64,000 nt of DNA from Denitrobaculum tricleocarpae (GTDB taxonomy: Bacteria; Pseudomonadota; Alphaproteobacteria; Kiloniellales; Kiloniellaceae), in the NCBI RefSeq assembly GCF_007004665.1, contig NZ_ML660052.1:1-64000 (forward strand). The letters are read 5' to 3'. Positions within the stretch are counted from its first letter, which is position 1. Each line of letters begins with the position of its first letter. The translations under genes were made by a program, and so were the position numbers. The notes beneath the pieces were generated by a model. That model was not told where the DNA came from. It saw nothing but the letters and a program-made list of their open reading frames with translations, and made no database searches. Positions 9,870 to 18,603 of the stretch are shown one piece after another.

Positions 9870-11605
9870 CCTCGCTGTTCACGCGCGTTCAGCGCCCGGA
9901 TGCTCAGTCCAAGGGCCGAGGTGTCCGGAGCCGCCTACCGCGCATTTTCGGCGAGGGCCGTAAGATCAGCATTCTTCTGGTCGCGGTCCTCGCCCTCGGC
10001 CAGGGTATTGCCGCGGGGGTTGCGGCCTTTGCGACCCGCGATGTCTTCGCAGCCTTTCGCGAGAACGACGCGATCCTGCCAACGCTCGCTCTGGCCCTGA
10101 TCGTGATCGGCGGTCTGGCCATCGCAGTTTTAAGAGTCGGAGAGCGTCTGTTGGCAGAACGCGTCGGGCAGGACTATGCAGCCTCCTTGCGCCTGAAACT
10201 CTTCAAGCACCTTTCCCGCATGTCCGCGCGGAGCGTGTCACAGCGCCGAAAGGGCGCTCTGGCAATGCGCTTCGTCGGAGATCTGGCATCGGTCCGCGGC
10301 TGGGTCAGCCTTGGCGTCGCCCGACTGATCTCCGCCTGTATCCTTCTGCCTGTGACCGGCGTCGTTCTCTACCTGCTGAATCCCAAGCTCGCGACAGCCG
10401 CTGCGGTGCCGATTGCACTCGGCCTGATCGCCATGACATTGATTGGGCCAAGTCTCGGACCGGCACACAAACGCTTGCGGGCGCGCCGTGCCCGTCTGGC
10501 GGCCGATATGAGTGAACGTGTGCCCCATGCGCCCGAACTGCGGCTCCTCGGGCGCAGCGAAATCGAAACCTCGCATCTGCGCCGGCGCACGAAAAAACTT
10601 GTCGCGTCCGCTCTTGAGCGCGCGCGCGGTGCCGCAGTCCTGACGGCGATACCAGATGTGATATCCGGGCTCGCTGCTGCTGCCGTCTTCTGGACAGCCC
10701 TGCGCGCCGGCGCGTCCGGCGCCGATGCAGCGGGTGCCATGGCCGCAGTAGGACTATTGATCCAGCCTATTCGCGACCTGGCCGGCGTTTGGGACCGGCA
10801 TCGCGCCTGGATCGCCGCGCGTGATAAGTGTGACGCGATGCTTGCAGCACCGAAGCTCGAGCTTCCCAACGATAAACCGGCTGCACCTCTCCCTTCTGTA
10901 CCCTGCAGTTTGCGGTTCACGAATGTTTCAGCGGGGCTCTTGAATGATGTAACGATCACCGCCGAACCGGGGCAAAAGATCGCGATCGTGGGCGGGAACG
11001 GCGCGGGCAAGTCCACCCTTCTTGGCCTGGCTGCCGGATTGGAGCAGCCTGATAACGGCAGGGTACTGCTTGGAGACCGGAATCCGGTCGGTTTGAGCGC
11101 GAAAGAGCGCCGGAGCCTCTTGTCTTTGGTCGGCAAGCATTCACCCATTCTCGCCGGCAGTCTGCGCCGTGCCCTTACCATGGGCGTCTCTGACCGGCCC
11201 GACGACAGCAAGATACTGGCGGCGGCGGACACCTTCGGATTATGCGAGACGATCGACCGGCTTGGCGGGCTTGACGAAAAGGTCTCGGAAGCGGGCCGGA
11301 ATCTCTCGGCTGGCGAGGCGCGCAGGCTGCTTTTAGCGCGGGCCGCACTTGCGGACCCGAAGCTCATGCTCCTGGATGAGCCGGACGATGCGCTCGATAC
11401 CGATGGCCCGGATCTGATCGAAAACCTGGTCCGGCAGAGCGATGCAACCGCGCTGGTGATCACACACAATCTGGCTGTTGCCCGCCGAATGGATCTGATA
11501 TGGTTTATAGAAGACGGGAAAATACTGGAAATCGGCCCGCCTGAAGTACTTCTCACCTGTGAGGGGCCGACCAATCGATTCTTTGCACCCCGCCGGGTGG
11601 CATAA
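9866..11605 (+). CDS. ABC exporter, fused membrane and ATPase domains
   Basis: 579 residues. An N-terminal ABC type-1 transmembrane domain (about 30-310; helices visible at ISILLVAVLALGQGIAAGVA and LPTLALALIVIGGLAIAVL) is followed by a nucleotide-binding domain with Walker A GGNGAGKSTLL (about 375), signature LSAGEARRLLLARA and Walker B LMLLDEPDDALD. The signature is LSAGE rather than LSGGQ and the D-loop is DDALD, so it is slightly atypical. A half-exporter of this kind probably works as a homodimer. It is translationally coupled to the P-loop gene and followed 17 bp later by a histidine kinase. The cargo is unknown. Confidence 0.87.
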   Translation: MTSLFTRVQRPDAQSKGRGVRSRLPRIFGEGRKISILLVAVLALGQGIAAGVAAFATRDVFAAFRENDAILPTLALALIVIGGLAIAVLRVGERLLAERVGQDYAASLRLKLFKHLSRMSARSVSQRRKGALAMRFVGDLASVRGWVSLGVARLISACILLPVTGVVLYLLNPKLATAAAVPIALGLIAMTLIGPSLGPAHKRLRARRARLAADMSERVPHAPELRLLGRSEIETSHLRRRTKKLVASALERARGAAVLTAIPDVISGLAAAAVFWTALRAGASGADAAGAMAAVGLLIQPIRDLAGVWDRHRAWIAARDKCDAMLAAPKLELPNDKPAAPLPSVPCSLRFTNVSAGLLNDVTITAEPGQKIAIVGGNGAGKSTLLGLAAGLEQPDNGRVLLGDRNPVGLSAKERRSLLSLVGKHSPILAGSLRRALTMGVSDRPDDSKILAAADTFGLCETIDRLGGLDEKVSEAGRNLSAGEARRLLLARAALADPKLMLLDEPDDALDTDGPDLIENLVRQSDATALVITHNLAVARRMDLIWFIEDGKILEIGPPEVLLTCEGPTNRFFAPRRVA

Positions 11606-11622
11606 AAAGGGCTGGCGTAGAC

Positions 11623-13200
11623 TTGCGCTATCTAACCAAACTCACCCTCTCTTTCAGTGCGCTCCTGGCAATTGCGCTGGTTTCCGCCGGTATTGCTCTC
11701 TGGAGCGCGCAGTCTGCGGAGCGGCACCTTGAGCGTTCGCAGCTCGCGTACCAGGTGCACGGACGATATCTCTCGCTCTCAAACCATACCTACCAGCTCT
11801 TCAAGCAGTTCGGCGATGCGCTGATGATCGGTGACCGAGACCAGGGACGCGGTGAAGCCGTGCTGCTCACGGCTATTCGCAGCGATATCCGGGAACTGCG
11901 CATCCTGATCGCCGAAGAAGTCCAATTGGTGGGTGATGAGGAGATCGAAGAGCTCGAACTCCTTGCGCAGATCGAACGCAAGATCGAGTCTGTTTTACAG
12001 GAGTTCCAGCGTCTGCAGACCAGCGCCGAGTCCTCGGATCCCGCGCAGTTTCAGGACCGGCTTTCCAAGTTCCTGGATGAAAAGATAGATGCGGATTTCG
12101 AGGCCCTGATTGCGGAGGCCCTTGCGGAGGAGGAAGGGGAGGTAGCCGAGACTACAGCGGAGATGCAATACGCAATCGTCCTCTTCGAGGTTGCCGCTAT
12201 TTTGGCTGGCGTGATTGCCGCTTTAACCGCCATTTTCGGCATTCTATTCCTGCGCCGGGGGTTGACTGTGCCCTTGCAGCGTCTGTTGAGAGGGGCAGAG
12301 GCCGTCGGACGCGGCGAGCTCGATCATCGTATCGACGTTCCCGGCGATACGGAACTTGGCAGTGTGGCACAGGCCTTTAACCAGATGATTGATAATGTCG
12401 CCGAGCGGCAGGATCTCCTGTCTGCGTCGCGCGATGCGCTTGAGCACGAAGTCTCGCGCAGAACTGAGCAATTGCAAAAACTCCTCAAGACTCTGCGGGA
12501 GTCCGAGGACAACCGGAAACGCCTGCTGGCGGACGTCAGTCACGAGTTGCGAACCCCGCTCACCATTATCCGGGGCGAAGCCGACGTCGCCCTGCGCGGC
12601 GGGGATCGCAGCATCGGCGAATATCAGGAGGTTTTGAACCGGACGCGCGAGGCGGCGGATCACACGGCCCGGATCGTAGACGATCTGTTGTTCGTTGCCC
12701 GTCAGGAAAGCGGCGAAGTCCGGATCCGGCCCCGGGAAATCGATCTCGCGGAACTCGTGCAGCGGGCTGTGACAGCCGGGAAAGCGCTTGGAAGCAGCGC
12801 AAAGGCCGTTAGCTTCGAGACCTCTGTTACAGATGCCAAACTGCAGGCCGACCCGCGCCGGATTCAGCAGGTCGTGACGATCCTGCTGGAGAATGCACTG
12901 CGCTACGGTGGGGAGAACGTCCAGGTCCGTTTGGATTATGCCCCGGGGGGATTCGCGGTGACGATTGCTGATGACGGGCCCGGCCTGACCGATTCAGACC
13001 AAGAGCATGTTTTTGAGCGATTCTTCCGTGGCTCGAACGCCGCCATTCGTTACGATGGCGGCGCAGGCCTGGGCCTGCCGGTGGCAAAGGCAATCGTAGA
13101 GGCACATGGCGGTCAGATTGCCCTGACAAGCGAACCGGGTGAAGGCGTGGAGGCACGCTTCACGCTTCCAAACCGCGTACGCCTCGAAGCGGCGTCCTAA
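11623..13200 (+). CDS. Membrane sensor histidine kinase
   Basis: 525 residues. A first membrane helix (about 8-28) precedes a helical periplasmic region of about 150 residues, a second helix (about 185-210), HAMP (about 210-265), HisKA with the phospho-accepting His in DVSHELRTPLTIIRGEAD (about 310), and a HATPase_c domain with NALRYGG, DDGPGL and GGAGLGLPVAKAI. The start is TTG 11623, preceded by AAAAAGGG; no ATG fits. It sits 17 bp after the ABC exporter, which suggests that the kinase senses or controls that export. Its likely partner regulator is at 13628, oddly about 430 bp away. Confidence 0.88.
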   Translation: MRYLTKLTLSFSALLAIALVSAGIALWSAQSAERHLERSQLAYQVHGRYLSLSNHTYQLFKQFGDALMIGDRDQGRGEAVLLTAIRSDIRELRILIAEEVQLVGDEEIEELELLAQIERKIESVLQEFQRLQTSAESSDPAQFQDRLSKFLDEKIDADFEALIAEALAEEEGEVAETTAEMQYAIVLFEVAAILAGVIAALTAIFGILFLRRGLTVPLQRLLRGAEAVGRGELDHRIDVPGDTELGSVAQAFNQMIDNVAERQDLLSASRDALEHEVSRRTEQLQKLLKTLRESEDNRKRLLADVSHELRTPLTIIRGEADVALRGGDRSIGEYQEVLNRTREAADHTARIVDDLLFVARQESGEVRIRPREIDLAELVQRAVTAGKALGSSAKAVSFETSVTDAKLQADPRRIQQVVTILLENALRYGGENVQVRLDYAPGGFAVTIADDGPGLTDSDQEHVFERFFRGSNAAIRYDGGAGLGLPVAKAIVEAHGGQIALTSEPGEGVEARFTLPNRVRLEAAS

Positions 13201-13264
13201 AAAAAACTTCCCTTTCTCATGACGATTTTGCGCATGCAAGACGTTACTCGCTCTGATTGAAAAA

Positions 13265-13318
13265 CCCACTCAACCTGCAAGATACCTGAAGCTGCTATAC
13301 TTCAGCGGAACGAGTGGG
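13265..13318. other. Two-tier hairpin in the kinase-regulator gap
   Basis: The outer stem is CCCACTC (13265-13271) with GAGTGGG (13312-13318). The inner stem is CTGAAG (13286-13291) with CTTCAG (13300-13305). A T run follows at about 13326-13332 and another at 13342. It may be an imperfect terminator after the kinase, or a leader of the regulator gene. The rest of 13201-13627 shows no gene I can support. Confidence 0.35.
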
Positions 13319-13627
13319 CCTGTGAGTTTTTTGCTCGCCCCTTTTTTGTCACAACGTTACAGGGATTAAATCGCCGAAGTGACCGTTGTTGTCATGAAAG
13401 CCGGCCCGTTTCGGGGAGATTCAGTTACAGCTGGATCGCTCGTCCGGCCGGATCTGACACAGACCATTTGCGGTCCGTGTGCGCAGGTTGTAGCTGAGCG
13501 GAAAGTTCGCTCCTGGCTGCAAAGTGTCACACGCGAACAGAAGGAACGGCGATATGTCTCTCTCTCCCCAAGCGATGCGCGCGTCTTGCGAATCGCGGAA
13601 TGATCGGCTCCGGGAGGATTTGGAACC

Positions 13628-14305
13628 ATGAACCTTTTACTTGTGGAAGACGAGGCCCGGGTTGCCGACTTCATCGTCCGGGGCCTGCGCGCCGAGGGAT
13701 GGGTGGTGACCCATGCGCCCGACGCCGAGACCGCAATGGAGCTGTCGCAGCAGGACCGCTTCGACGTGATCGTTCTGGATCTGGTGCTGCCCGGCATGCA
13801 GGGGCAGGACTTTTGCCGGAAACTGCGTGCGCGCCGGGACCTGACGCCTATTCTTATGCTCTCGGCGCTCGATGCGCTGGATGAACGGGTCGCGGGTCTA
13901 CGTCTCGGTGCCGACGACTACATGGGCAAGCCTTTCGAGTTCGATGAGCTTATCGCCCGTATCGAAGCCCTTGCAAGGCGCTCAACTCAATTCAGCGATC
14001 CGCCCGTTCAAAGTCTGTTGCAGGTCGGCGCCATCGCATTGGATCTGGAGAGCCTGCAGGCGACCGTGGAGGGCGAGGTGCTCGATCTGACCGCCAAGGA
14101 GCGCGAGATTCTGAAACTCTTTCTCTCCAAGCCCGGCCGCGTCTTCTCACGCGAGCGCATTCTCAACAGCGTTTGGGGTACCAATGAAGATCCCCTGACC
14201 AACGTTGTGGATGTTTATGTCGGCCGCCTGCGCCGCAAACTCGGGACGCAGTGCGACAAACTGCAAACCATCAGAGGGGCGGGTTACCGGCTGAGGGGGG
14301 ACTGA
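13628..14305 (+). CDS. OmpR-family response regulator
   Basis: 225 residues. The receiver domain is about 1-115: acidic pocket VEDE, phospho-acceptor Asp in VIVLDLVLPG (about 51), Thr/Ser position MLSALD, and Lys in MGKPFE. A winged-helix DNA-binding domain is about 130-222 (LTAKEREILKLFLSKPGRVF, then DVYVGRLRRKLG). A GGGAGG Shine-Dalgarno precedes ATG 13628. It is the probable partner of the kinase upstream and a candidate binder of the 11-bp repeats at 8633. Its 3' end is echoed by a decayed copy at 18141-18364. Confidence 0.93.
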   Translation: MNLLLVEDEARVADFIVRGLRAEGWVVTHAPDAETAMELSQQDRFDVIVLDLVLPGMQGQDFCRKLRARRDLTPILMLSALDALDERVAGLRLGADDYMGKPFEFDELIARIEALARRSTQFSDPPVQSLLQVGAIALDLESLQATVEGEVLDLTAKEREILKLFLSKPGRVFSRERILNSVWGTNEDPLTNVVDVYVGRLRRKLGTQCDKLQTIRGAGYRLRGD

Positions 14306-14402
14306 CGTGCGCGCCCGGCCTGCGCTCAGGCAGACTCTATACCCGGGTAAAACCGCACTCCGGGTGTTTTTGGTCCAGTCTCAAAAGAGCGCGTCAGGAA
14401 CC

Positions 14403-15254
14403 TCATGTCGTACGAAACACCCGCTCAAACGATTCCCGCAACCATTTGATCGTGGCCTGGATCCTGAGAGTCTGTACGGTGTCATGGTAGGCGTGAATGT
14501 AGAGCGTGCGTTCAAGCTCGGGATCGCCATTGCTGACCCGCACCAGCCGCTCGTCCTGCCCGGCGATACACATGGGCAGAAGTCCGTTCCCCAGCCCCAC
14601 GCCGACGGCGCTCATCAGAATTTGCGCGTCAGACGCTGTAAAACGCATGTCTTTGCTGCGTTGGCGCAGCCGCCGGTTCGCGCGTTCGAGCAGGGGAAAG
14701 GTTGAGAGTTCGTCCTGGAACGCGACCCAGCCTTCGACATCGTGCTCCACCTCACGCGACCGGTACACCGCATAGGGGATCTTTCCCAGGGCGATGGTAA
14801 AGGCGCCGTCTTTAGGCTCGGTCTCGAACCAGAGCGATAACGATGCGCCGCTGCGCACCAGGTTGTCCGGCGGGCGGGTCAGGGTGCGCAGATCGATCAG
14901 CGGGTTTGTCTGCAGGAAATCCGAGACCGCCGTTTCCGTGAGGCGTTTGATGATCCAGCCGTTGGCGATGAGACGCACCGTTCCAACCGGGCCTTCATTC
15001 GATTCCGTGACTTCATCGACCAGGGACGCGATCTGGTTCTGCACCACCATCACACGGTTGATGGTCGATTGGCCCGCATCGGTCAGGGCAAAGCCGGCTT
15101 TGGTCCTGACGAAGAGCGGTACACCCAGGTCGGCTTCCAGGCTCGACAAGCGCCGCCCCGCCGTAGAGGTGTCGACCCCGAGGACCTGGGCCGCGCGCGT
15201 CAGAGAGCCGGTCCGGCTGATCGCCAGCGCCACTTTCAGATTATTCCAGTCCAT
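14403..15254 (-). CDS. LysR-family transcriptional regulator (LTTR 2)
   Basis: 283 residues. The N-terminal helix-turn-helix is about 1-60 (MDWNNLKVALAISRTGSLTR, then DTSTAGRRLSSLEADL), with a shortened effector-binding region after it. It ends 98 bp from the stop of the convergent response regulator and is 28 bp upstream of an alpha/beta hydrolase gene on the same strand, so it lies downstream of that gene in transcription. Target and effector are unknown. Confidence 0.88.
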   Translation of the reverse strand: MDWNNLKVALAISRTGSLTRAAQVLGVDTSTAGRRLSSLEADLGVPLFVRTKAGFALTDAGQSTINRVMVVQNQIASLVDEVTESNEGPVGTVRLIANGWIIKRLTETAVSDFLQTNPLIDLRTLTRPPDNLVRSGASLSLWFETEPKDGAFTIALGKIPYAVYRSREVEHDVEGWVAFQDELSTFPLLERANRRLRQRSKDMRFTASDAQILMSAVGVGLGNGLLPMCIAGQDERLVRVSNGDPELERTLYIHAYHDTVQTLRIQATIKWLRESFERVFRTT

Positions 15255-15281
15255 CTTATCCGTTCATCCCGTGGCGTGCGC

Positions 15282-16226
15282 TCATGCTGTATTGCGCAGT
15301 GGTGGCGGCCGATTGGCTTCCAGCAGATGATCCATAATGGCCATGTGGACATCGTCGGCGTGGGTGACGTGCCCCATGTGTCCGGCGCCGGATACATCCA
15401 CCAGCCGGGCATTCGGCAGAACCTCGGCGAGCGCACCGGCAATGGCTTCGGTGGGCGTCGGCGTGTGCTCACCCCGCAGAAGCAGCACCGGCATGTTCAG
15501 TTCCGAATAAGAGCCCAACAGCACCGATTCTTCCATCAGGGCGTAGAACTCCAGGGGAGCCTTCGGGGCCCAGCGCAGCATCAGTTTCTGAAGATCCGAC
15601 CGCATCGTGACCCAGGCGTCGGCGCCGTTCCAGTAGTCGACAAAGCTGGTCATGGCGGCTTTGTAATCCCCAACGGCGACCCGGGTTTTGACAAAGCTGT
15701 TCAGCTCCATGATTTCAGCGAAGCCCTCCTCGCCCTCTCTGCCGATTTGACGCAGCAGGTGGTAGGCGCAGGGTTCGTAAACCGCGAGGCTCGCAATTTT
15801 GTGGGGGCGGGCCAGAGCGATGTGGAGGGCCAGCGCGCCGCCGTAGGAATGTCCGATCAGATGCACCGGGTCCACGCTTGCGTCTATGATCTCGATGGCT
15901 CCGGCGGCTTCGTCCGCGAGCGTGAAGGGCTGTTCCCCTGGCCAGTCGCCCCGGTTGTCGGTGCCGTAGTTCTCCGGCGTGTGCAGTTCGAAGTCGGGGC
16001 CAAGCACGTCATGAAGGCTGCGCCACTGCTTCGCGTTCCATCCGGAGCAATGCAGTGCGATCACCTTTGTCCGGGCGTGCCCCTTCGCGGGGAACTGCTT
16101 CACTGCGTCCGTCCGTAGAAAGTCTTCGGGCCTTGGAAAGTCTTCGGGGGATGCGGTCTTGTCCGGCTTTGAGATTTCTTCCGGCTTTGCGAATTCATCT
16201 GGCATGGCCTTGCCCAGCTTTTTCAT
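15282..16226 (-). CDS. Alpha/beta hydrolase with an acidic Pro/Glu-rich N-terminal tail
   Basis: 314 residues. Residues about 1-50 are a low-complexity tail of repeated KPEE/RPED-like units (KPEEISKPDKTASPEDFPRP). The hydrolase fold follows: VIALHCSGWN, nucleophile elbow LIGHSYGGALALH (Ser about 140), and the late His in SGAGHMGHV. The family covers esterases, lactonases and ring-fission hydrolases; the reaction cannot be assigned. The start could instead be the internal ATG at 16205, because neither candidate has a clear Shine-Dalgarno. It is probably co-transcribed with the LysR gene that follows it. Confidence 0.8.
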   Translation of the reverse strand: MKKLGKAMPDEFAKPEEISKPDKTASPEDFPRPEDFLRTDAVKQFPAKGHARTKVIALHCSGWNAKQWRSLHDVLGPDFELHTPENYGTDNRGDWPGEQPFTLADEAAGAIEIIDASVDPVHLIGHSYGGALALHIALARPHKIASLAVYEPCAYHLLRQIGREGEEGFAEIMELNSFVKTRVAVGDYKAAMTSFVDYWNGADAWVTMRSDLQKLMLRWAPKAPLEFYALMEESVLLGSYSELNMPVLLLRGEHTPTPTEAIAGALAEVLPNARLVDVSGAGHMGHVTHADDVHMAIMDHLLEANRPPPLRNTA

Positions 16227-16685
16227 GGGTGGTGCGAAACGATCGGGCTCGTCACTGATCAGCTCATGAACGATCCCGGGTCTTTAAGTACCCCCGGTAT
16301 AACTCTTGATGAACCCGTATAAATGCACGCCTTTCATGCAATCCTGCAGGATAGGCCAAAAACACGAGGTTTAGCAGGGCTTTGGGAGGATCTCATCTTT
16401 TTGGCAAACGCGCTGTGGTTCTCACGAAACCTGAAAGCCCGGCCTCCCGAATTCGGCCTGAAGGAACATCGTCTCTGCAGAAATACTTTTTGATTATGCA
16501 GTTTTGCGGGTTCTTCTCGTGGCCAGACGGACTTAATAAAGCACAAGTGAAATAAATTCGTAGACAAACGATTTTTATCACCGCCTCTCCGCGGAGAGGG
16601 ACCTGAATGTTCAAAAATCAGATTTCAATATCGGCAGGCTCCGCCGCACTTACGTTCGAATCAAATTCTAAAAGGGATGTCCATT
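16227..16685. other. Intergenic region, no gene seen
   Basis: About 460 bp between the divergent hydrolase and LCCL genes. It is comparatively A/T-rich toward 16480-16680. Short open frames on the minus strand look like chance. A GTTCGAATC string at about 16654 resembles a tRNA T-loop, but the flanks cannot pair. It probably contains two promoters. Confidence 0.45.
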
Positions 16686-17540
16686 ATGAGAACCAGAAAC
16701 TTGAAACTCTTCGCCGCCGCTTCCATTGCAAGTGCTTGTCTCACCGGAACGGCCGCGGCCCAAAACGCCACGACCGGCCAGAACACAACCACCGGCACCA
16801 CTGCCGCCCAGGAGGCTCCCTCTGGCATTGATACTGCCCGCTACGAGGGCCGGAACCTCCCCGAGCTGGGCTGGAACGACACACTGAAGCGCTACAACTT
16901 CGACAACGACAAGTTTATCGGCCAGCGCTTTTCGGCGACCTGCCCGCCCCGCAACATCCGGGACAAGAACGACGATCTCTACGGCACCGACGTCTATCCC
17001 AGCGACAATCCGATCTGCGTTGCCGCTTTGCACGCGGGCAAGATCACGGCAGCGGACGGCGGCCCCTTCACCCTTCAGGTGAATCCTGGCCTCGAGTCTT
17101 ACACCGGCAGCAGCCGCAACGAAGTCGATTCCGCCAATCTGCCGGGCACCAAGCGCTCCATGGTCTTCCTCGATGCCGCCAACACCGCTGCCGCCGACGA
17201 AGCGCGGGCGCCTTACATCCCGCGGGTCAAGTGGGACATGAAGTTTACCAAGTCCGGTTACGCCTACAAGAAACTCCGCGGCCAGCGTTTCACCTTCAAC
17301 TGTCCGGCAGCCCCCAGCGGCAGGCTCCGGGCCATCACCGGCACGGATTCCTACAGCCTGAACGCGGTGATCTGTGTGGCCGCGGTCCACGCCGGCAAGA
17401 TCACCAAGGACGGCGGCCTCGTGCACATTCAGATGGATGAGGGCAAGTCGAAACTCGTGGGCAGCATCCGCAACGAGATCGAGAGCGGCAACGGCTCGGG
17501 CAGCAGCGGCACCGTCTCCTACGTCGACGCCACGTTCTAA
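16686..17540 (+). CDS. Secreted protein with two LCCL domains
   Basis: 284 residues with a signal peptide (MRTRNLKLFAAASIASACLTG to AAA). A Thr/Gln-rich linker is followed by two LCCL domains, about residues 65-150 and 190-275. Each has the FxCP ... GTD.Y...ICVAALHAGKI / ICVAAVHAGKI ... GG ... GS.RNE pattern and a pair of cysteines. LCCL is an extracellular ligand-binding module better known from eukaryotes. ATG 16686 is preferred because AAAGGG stands 9 nt before it, whereas the ATG at 16677 abuts the same GGG. A role in the envelope or outside the cell is inferred; the ligand is unknown. Confidence 0.82.
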   Translation: MRTRNLKLFAAASIASACLTGTAAAQNATTGQNTTTGTTAAQEAPSGIDTARYEGRNLPELGWNDTLKRYNFDNDKFIGQRFSATCPPRNIRDKNDDLYGTDVYPSDNPICVAALHAGKITAADGGPFTLQVNPGLESYTGSSRNEVDSANLPGTKRSMVFLDAANTAAADEARAPYIPRVKWDMKFTKSGYAYKKLRGQRFTFNCPAAPSGRLRAITGTDSYSLNAVICVAAVHAGKITKDGGLVHIQMDEGKSKLVGSIRNEIESGNGSGSSGTVSYVDATF

Positions 17541-17792
17541 GCCCTTAGCGCTTGCGTGCCGCAAAGTGTCTCGGAATTTGCGTTCGAAATCAGCGCTCGG
17601 CTGATTGAGAGGCAGTGAATTCCGAGGCCGCTTAAATGCAAACTGCTCTATGCGCGAAACGCGCGTCTACAGCTGACCAAGCCGAGGGGGCGGCCCGGAT
17701 CGAGAGAACCCGGGGTGTCCCCTTTGGCGTGTCTTTCAGCCGACTCAATTCTCTGGCCTTCCCGATCTCCGGCCCAACCCAAAGGAGCGACC

Positions 17793-18089
17793 ATGATCCT
17801 CCGCGTCCTGACCCATCTCTTTCTGCTGGGCGCGCTCTGCCTCCTCGCGGGCGCCATCGCCCACAATCAGCTTTCGCCCAGCTTCACCACCGCCATGACA
17901 GTCCCCTTCGCCAACCTGGCCAGCCTGATCCTGGCCCTCATCGCCTCGGCCCTCGCTACTTACGGCTACCGCCGCGACCAGAGCTCGCGGGCCGCAAAAC
18001 GGCGCATGTGGATCGTGATCGCTTGCGCGCTGGTTTTGGCGCTGCTGCTGCCGATGTCGGACCTGGGGTATTTGAGTAGCGTGAGGTAG
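17793..18089 (+). CDS. Small membrane protein, hypothetical
   Basis: 98 residues with three predicted membrane helices: about 3-22 (VLTHLFLLGALCLLAGAIA), 37-58 (FANLASLILALIASALATYG) and 72-90 (MWIVIACALVLALLLPM). ATG 17793 has a good AAAGGAG Shine-Dalgarno; the frame is open further upstream but without a start signal. I recognise no family. It lies between the LCCL gene and the decayed regulator fragment. Confidence 0.65.
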   Translation: MILRVLTHLFLLGALCLLAGAIAHNQLSPSFTTAMTVPFANLASLILALIASALATYGYRRDQSSRAAKRRMWIVIACALVLALLLPMSDLGYLSSVR

Positions 18090-18140
18090 GGGGTGAAGTG
18101 CCTTGAGTGCTTGCGTTCGTATCAGCGCGAGACCCCGCCC

Positions 18141-18364
18141 TTGAACCCGACCACGAAGGAACGCGAGATCCTGAAGCTCTTCTATGCAAACCCGGCCTGG
18201 TCTTCTCCCACGGTTGCATCCTCAAAAGCCGCCTGGAGCACTAACGAAGCCCCCCTGACCAATGTGGCGGATGTTTATGTGGGCAGCTTAAGGCGGAAGC
18301 TGAGCGAGCAGGGGAGAAGCTGCAGACGGGTAGAGGGGCAAGATATCGATTGAAGGCGGAGTGA
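18141..18364 (+). pseudogene. Decayed copy of the response-regulator C-terminal domain
   Basis: The frame reads TTKEREILKLF, then TNEAPLTNVADVYVGSLRRK, closely matching the C-terminus of the regulator at 13628 (AKEREILKLF; TNEDPLTNVVDVYVGRLRRK). Between these blocks the match moves to another frame (PGLVFSHGCILKS against PGRVFSRERILNS) and returns. After LRRKLSEQ it moves again (EKLQTGRGARYRL against DKLQTIRGAGYRL) and reaches TGA 18362-18364. Three frame changes and no receiver domain mark it as a remnant. Confidence 0.8.
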
Positions 18365-18402
18365 GAGTAGAGCGGCGCCTGGCTGGGGATAGGCCAGAAA
18401 GA

Positions 18403-18510
18403 TCAAACGAGCAAAGCGGGTTGTGTTGGGGTGTTCAGGGGGCGGTTGAGGGCGGTTTCGATGTGGGTGAGAGCGAGTGTGAGTTTCATCTGAAACCATT
18501 TGACGGTCTA
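18403..18510 (-). pseudogene. Possible remnant of a LysR gene 3' end
   Basis: Minus-strand frame TVKWFQMKL resembles the ATIKWLRESF near the C-terminus of the intact LysR at 14403. The string AACCATTTGA is identical in both. It lies 131 bp after the pseudogene stop; in the intact locus the same string lies 136 bp after the regulator stop. So the whole regulator/LysR junction may be duplicated and decayed here. The sequence match alone is weak. Confidence 0.35.
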
Positions 18511-18603
18511 ACTCCCCTTCTCAAAGCCAAACTCCCGGATCAAGAAGTCGACGGTTGCCTGGTCGCGCATCTTGCAGATAGTGCTCTGGTTCGCGAAGGC
18601 CTC

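Noticed and set aside
13379-13603. GTG-started 74-residue frame ahead of the response regulator
   Set aside because: No Shine-Dalgarno, no recognisable family, and an equally open frame on the other strand. I leave it as non-coding.
16650-16665. GTTCGAATC, a T-loop-like string suggesting a tRNA
   Set aside because: Flanking bases cannot form the T stem or acceptor stem and no anticodon arm is visible.
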